Shown here: in pieces, positions 59,870 to 64,000 of the stretch
Layout: the number at the start of each line of letters is the position of its first letter
Position numbering within the stretch: position 1 is the first letter of the stretch
Source: Hydractinia symbiolongicarpus
Lineage: Eukaryota > Cnidaria > Hydrozoa > Anthoathecata > Hydractiniidae
Reading direction: 5' to 3'
Length of the DNA stretch: 64,000 nt
NCBI RefSeq assembly: GCF_029227915.1
Contig: NC_079880.1
Span: 14,340,001 to 14,404,000 of the forward strand
Program-made: the position numbers and the translations under genes
Notes under the pieces: generated by a model
Seen by the model: only the letters and a program-made list of their open reading frames with translations
What the model was told of the DNA's origin: nothing
The model's database searches: none

Positions 59870-62800
59870 ACAATATTTATACAGAATTTTTTACACTTCA
59901 GTAAAATGAACTACTGCTATCATCGTGTGTCCTGTCAGTAAAAATATATAAAAGAAAGAAAAATATAAGCAAAAACTATTATCTACTAAATAACCACTCA
60001 TGAGTAAGCTAAGAAATTAATATAAAACGCATGTACGTACCAAGAAAAAAGAAAAAGAGAAAAAAGAAAAATGTGAAACTAGAATGCGCAAAAGTTAGAA
60101 ACAGAAGCTACTTAAATAATTACTAAAAACATATAAAACATATTTTAAAAGCGAATATTTACATAAAATGTTGATAAACTAATTTTTTGAACTGAAATAA
60201 GTTATCGCAACAACGTATTTTTAATGGTAAGTCATTGTATAATGCTGCACCAAGATATTTGAAGGATCTTTTTCCGAACTCTAATTTTATACGTGGTAAT
60301 TTCACTAACATATTTCGATTCCGTGTGTTAATTGAATACTCGTTGATAACAAAATACTTATTGAACTTTTCGCAGACAGTGCTCGTCAGACAGCTTTTTA
60401 CCAAAACGCATGCCCGTCCTTTTATCTTTCCTTCAATACTCCCAATCGTATTTTTTCCTCCTACTATTTGTCCGGCTCGATTTTCTATTGATTGAAACTT
60501 TTTTTGTTGGGTCATCGTTAATTTTAAATTTAAAAGAGAACTATACAACAAAATGGGTTCAATTACCATCTGATAGATTTTATAAGCAGCTTCAAAACTC
60601 AGAAATGGTCGCATTTTTCTAAGAAGGTTCAATCTTCCGGCTGCTTTCTTATATGACTTCTCGAAATTATCAACCAGGGTTAGTGACGAATCCAGTTCGT
60701 TTGCCAAATATATGTAAGACGTGGAATGATGAATAGGTTGACCCTGCATTGCCAATTGGATTGTATTTTTGGTATTTTTACGGGATAATCTTTTAGATGT
60801 TCCAAATAGCACAGTTTCTGTTTTTCCTTTCTTTAGATTCAGTATGAGTTCGTTATCGTTCAAATAAGTGGATACGTTTTCTAATTCATCGTTCAATGTT
60901 GTTTCTATTATATAGGGGTCAGCATTTACAACATAGATGACGGTATCGTCAGCAAATTGAATACACTTACTTTTCTCAAGGTGTTCCGAGAAGTCATTAA
61001 AAAATATCAAAAATAGTATAGGACCGAGTATCGATCCTTGCGGCACTCCACTTACAACATTAAAACTTGCTGATGTTCGATTGCCAACTTCAACAACTTG
61101 TGATCGGTTAAAAAGATAATCTGTAAACCACAACAATTCTACATTGTCAACACCGTATGATGAAAGTTTTCTTAAGACTACATCGTGACTGATCGTATCG
61201 AACGCTTTACTTAAATCCAGGAACAGCGCTCCAACTAACTTTCCGTTCTCGGCAGCTTGTCTTACTTCGTCAACAAGTAGTGTTGCTGCAAGATGTGTTG
61301 AACGTTTAGCTCTATAGCCAAATTGGGAGTCATTTAGTAATTTCTCATTTTCTAAAAATTCCATTAATTGTGTGTGTACTGCTTTTTCCAATAATTTAGA
61401 GAGTATTGGCAACACTGAAATTGGACGATAATTTTCAGGTTTGTTTGTGTCTCCTGATTTAAAAAGTGGGACGATTTTTGCTTGTTTCCATGCGTTCGGA
61501 ACTGTACTGGAGCGTAAAGACTGGTTAATAATGTGATGTAACGGAACAATTAAATGTTGCGCACAATCTTTAAGCATTCCAGGAGGGAGTTCATCAAGCC
61601 CTTGGATTTCTTTCTCTTTAATTTCTTTTTAAGAAAATCCTTAATAAAAACTTTAGACACATATTGAAAATTAAAAGATTTTCTAGTTCTGGAGCAAATG
61701 TGATTTGGCGGTTTCCAGATAAAGTTCTTCAATTTAAATGCGGATGACTTCAGATTATTTACGACTGTTGAAAAGTAATCACGGAAGGCATTGGGGCGAG
61801 TTTGATTATCTTTCTCGTTATTAGACGCATTTTTTGTGTTAGCCTTTGTCGGAAATATAGTTTTCACTGCTTTCCAGAAAGCTTTGGGATTTGTGCGGTT
61901 TTCGTCTATTAAGTTCTTGTGATGTTTAGCCTTAGCGTTTTTTTGCATATTGTTGCATTTATTTCTTAAGTCCTTATATTTCCTCCAATCACTTGCACTG
62001 TTGCTTTTTCTAGCCTTTCGTAAAAGTTGATCACGCTGGCTCATTATTGATTTCAAGTTTTCGTTAAGCCAAGCGCATGGGCGACCTTTCACTCTTTTTT
62101 GAATGATCGGCGCATGTTTGTCGAAAATATCTTTTACAATACCATTAAATGTGTTAACAGCGTCATTAACGTTTGATAAAGATAATACCGGCAACCAATT
62201 CACTTGTTCAAAATCACGATTCATATTATCAGGATTGTATTTGGCATAATTTCTGGTTTTGACTGTTTTTGACGTGTACTTTTTGTTGTTTAATTTTCGT
62301 ACGCAACCTACTAAATCATGGTCACTGAGACTAGTCGGTATGACGTCTTGTTCAGCGATTGACCCAGGGTTGTTCGTTGCTATAATGTCGATTAAAGATT
62401 TTGTGTCCTGCGTTACACGCGTTGGTTTTTTAATTATTTGTGTTAAATCCTTCTGTTGAATAATTGCTTTAACTTCTCTATTATCTCGTGAATTTAAATA
62501 GTTAACATTCATATCTCCTATGAGTATAACATCTTTAGACTCCGCACAACAAAGCGATAATGATGTCTCTAATAACTCATTGTAATTACTCGGCAAGTGT
62601 TTTGTGCCGTTTGGAGGCCTATAATGTGTTGCTATAAGAACGTTATGCGAATTTTTAACGACAATTTCTATAACAATGCTTTCGAGTTTACCAATCTCCA
62701 AATCTGTTCGCCTAACATAGTTTATGCTGTCATTTATATAAACCGCTACACCTCCTCCTTTACCAGTATTACGATTTCTTTTTTCAAAATTATAACCTGG

Positions 62801-63892
62801 GATATCATACAACTGATCGACATCTTCGGCGGTTGAAATATGAGTTTCCGATAACGTAAACACATCTATGTTTGGATGCGATGAAAAAAGTGCCTGCAAA
62901 CCACTAAAATTTGCTAATAAGCCACGAACATTTTGATGTAATACATTCAATCCTTTTCTCTTTAACAGTTCTAATAAATCATTCTTTCTTTCGTATTCAA
63001 CAGTTTCAATATTTCCACAAAACAACAACAAGAATAATAGTAAAGCGTAGAACACGACCGTACTGGCTGCCATCATACCATTAACCAATATGATGACAGT
63101 TCCATTTCTTCACACTATGTGCATTAGCAAAAATCATTTTACATTTTTTATTTTTTTTAAAAATTATCTTTTTCAGATTGGTATCTTTTCTCAGATTGGT
63201 CTACAAGCACAAGTTGAACTAACCATTGTCTTATAACGCCGTTGTCTAGTTGAGCAGAAATTTCAAAAAGATTTATGTAGAACGAATGGGAGCTTTAATC
63301 ATTCTGGAACTGCCTATCCTCGAAACAATTGACATGGTATATCTGCAGCCTAATTTTGTTTTGTCCTTAGAAAGTTATTTAGAAAAATTTATTTAGAAAA
63401 GGGTTTGAACTTAGAAATAGTCAGAGATAAGGGCTGGCTCACAAAAATGTTTTTTGAGATGCAATAATTTCGTGACATATCTGTACTAGTTTGGTGTCAT
63501 ATTGAACCAGCCTTCTCTAGGGCCATGTGTATATCGCTGTCCCAATGTCAGAGGAAAGACAAGTGGCTCTGGGACGAAGGTTGTTGATTTTGTTATTTTA
63601 CAAATGCTACCTTAAATTAAACTTATAGGTCAACTCCAATAATAGGTTTTATAATAATTCTTTTTTTACAGCAAATCCACAAGCAAGATAACATCAACCA
63701 CTAATAATACCTACAATGGGTTTCAACTTACACTTTAGAGAAAAGCTAAAAATAAAAGTTTAGTGACTTAAATATAATAGAAGACCTTATGTTCTGCAAT
63801 TTCTCCTGAAATTAAAAGCATTTTAAAAATAAAGCTACCTCTCGACCATCTATTCCGCCAGCCCATGCTGCAGACAACTGCGTTCCACCAAC
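57695..63892 (-). CDS. N6AMT1: N6AMT1/HEMK2 release-factor glutamine methyltransferase, last three exons (partial)
   Basis: Catalytic subunit, with TRMT112, of the S-adenosylmethionine-dependent methyltransferase acting on the GGQ glutamine of eRF1. Exons in the window: 63839-63892 (VGGTQLSAAWAGGIDGRE), 58513-58600 (VIDNFLPVAVKLLSDNGLLY...) and 57695-57810 (DEIMSIMASHGFHSSVILKR...), joined in phase and ending LSVVRFSKSEIS. This parallels the human C-terminal half (AAWAGGRNGREVMDRFFP through LSVLKFTKS) without large gaps. The S-adenosylmethionine site and the catalytic NPPY lie upstream, beyond the window. The 5.2-kb intron between the first two exons contains a LINE in sense orientation. A GTAAGA near the end of the last exon could splice to 57015, giving a longer C-terminus; the unspliced form fits the family better. 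Confidence 0.92.
58601..59786. other. N6AMT1 intron sequence downstream of the LINE
   Basis: AT-rich intron with no coding sequence, ending at the acceptor TTTTTAG before 58600. Short ORFs here are not conserved-looking. Confidence 0.5.
59787..59868 (-). repeat. (AAT)n tail of the LINE
   Basis: About 27 uninterrupted ATT units on the plus strand (AAT on the minus), about 290 bases after the stop codon of the reverse transcriptase. Many CR1/L2-type LINEs end in short tandem repeats rather than poly-A, which fits its place at the 3' end of the element. Confidence 0.85.
60159..61640 (-). CDS. LINE reverse transcriptase frame
   Basis: About 490 codons, with RT blocks in order and the FADD catalytic pair present. 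The frame upstream of the first Met (61577) remains open to the frameshift near 61630 (KEIKEKEIQGLDELPPGM), so the Met is not a natural start. After the catalytic core comes the usual C-terminal segment (YKKAAGRLNLLRKMRPFL, then ILLYSSLLN). No RNase H seen. Confidence 0.9.
61630..63088 (-). CDS. LINE endonuclease frame
   Basis: Starts MVNGMMAASTVVFYALLLFL. The first 26 residues are hydrophobic, unusual for a LINE protein and perhaps a chance use of an upstream Met. Endonuclease motifs run from about residue 47 (LHQNVRGL) to about 260 (SDHDLVG). After the frameshift near 61630 the frame continues for some 25 codons of Lys-rich nonsense to a stop at 61550. Confidence 0.88.
63506..63588. mobile_element. 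MITE-like element, CCTCGTC...GAG family (N6AMT1 intron)
   Basis: CCAGCCTTCTCTAGGGCCAT faces AAGTGGCTCTGGGACGAAGG, inverted with several mismatches, about 80 bases, just upstream of the LINE in the N6AMT1 intron. Confidence 0.5.
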
Positions 63893-64000
63893 CTACCAAC
63901 AGAAGAGCGTTTTATATCATTGTGTTGACATAAAAAGTTTTTGCCCAAAATACAAAATTTCAGACACTTCTTTGTTTCAGGTTATGAAAAAATAATTGAA

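Larger units (their letters stand above)
59787..63110 (-). mobile_element. Non-LTR retrotransposon (endonuclease + reverse transcriptase), nearly intact
   Basis: Endonuclease part (63088 downward): LHQNVRGL, SETHIS, GKGGGVAVYI, THYRPPN, ILIGDMNVNY and SDHDLVG are the ordered motifs of an APE-type endonuclease. A linker follows with the typical KYKDLRNKCNN and NPKAFWKAV. Reverse transcriptase part (down to 60159): WKQAKIVPLFKSGD, ENYRPISVLPILSKLLEK, ALFLDLSKAFDTISHD, SGVPQGSILGP and IQFADDTVIY, all catalytic blocks present. One frameshift in an A-rich stretch near 61630 separates the two frames; otherwise they form one protein. The (AAT)n tail closes the element. Features suggest the CR1/L2/Jockey group. 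It lies in an N6AMT1 intron in sense orientation. Target-site duplication not found. Confidence 0.9.

Overview
This is AT-rich, intron-bearing animal DNA. The genes are split by GT-AG introns and encode metazoan proteins. The many decayed mobile elements (SWIM/Ulp1/PHD, THAP, LINE, protein-primed DNA polymerase) are of kinds I associate with cnidarian genomes. A hydrozoan-like cnidarian is my best guess, but the sequence does not prove it. No bacterial, phage or CRISPR signature is present.

Layout. 2-187 (+) is the 3' end of an unidentified gene. 4976-5791 (-) is a single-exon mucin-like transmembrane proteoglycan. 9452-19407 (-) is a 13-exon gene assembled here: signal peptide, DOMON domain and cytochrome b561 domain, i.e. 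a ferric-chelate reductase 1-like protein without a reeler domain. Its introns hold a 330-base (GAAC)n array, a tRNA-derived SINE and several MITE-like elements. 20.8 kb (-) has one possible terminal exon. 24.2-30.2 kb is a graveyard of transposon fragments: a PHD finger, a THAP domain, a family B DNA polymerase fragment and a broken LINE. 30847-38877 (+) is a complete 11-exon glutamine-dependent NAD+ synthetase. 41.5-43.1 kb (+) is a broken SWIM-Ulp1-PHD gene. 46077-46149 (-) is tRNA-Thr(UGU). 48322-56304 (-) is a complete 9-exon delta(24)-sterol reductase. 57695-63892 (-) holds the last three exons of N6AMT1/HEMK2; its intron contains a nearly intact LINE in the same orientation, ending in an (AAT)n tail.

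The genes do not form an operon or pathway: NAD synthesis, sterol reduction, release-factor methylation and transmembrane electron transfer are neighbours only. The recurring theme is repeat biology. One short palindromic family with ends near CCTCGTCCCCAGG occurs at a dozen or more places. A minisatellite in the sterol reductase gene carries the gene's own 5' splice-site motif in nearly every unit. A perfect 50-base palindrome sits at 45.5 kb. Exon joins were made by reading frame, splice consensus and remembered family sequences; no alignment was run.
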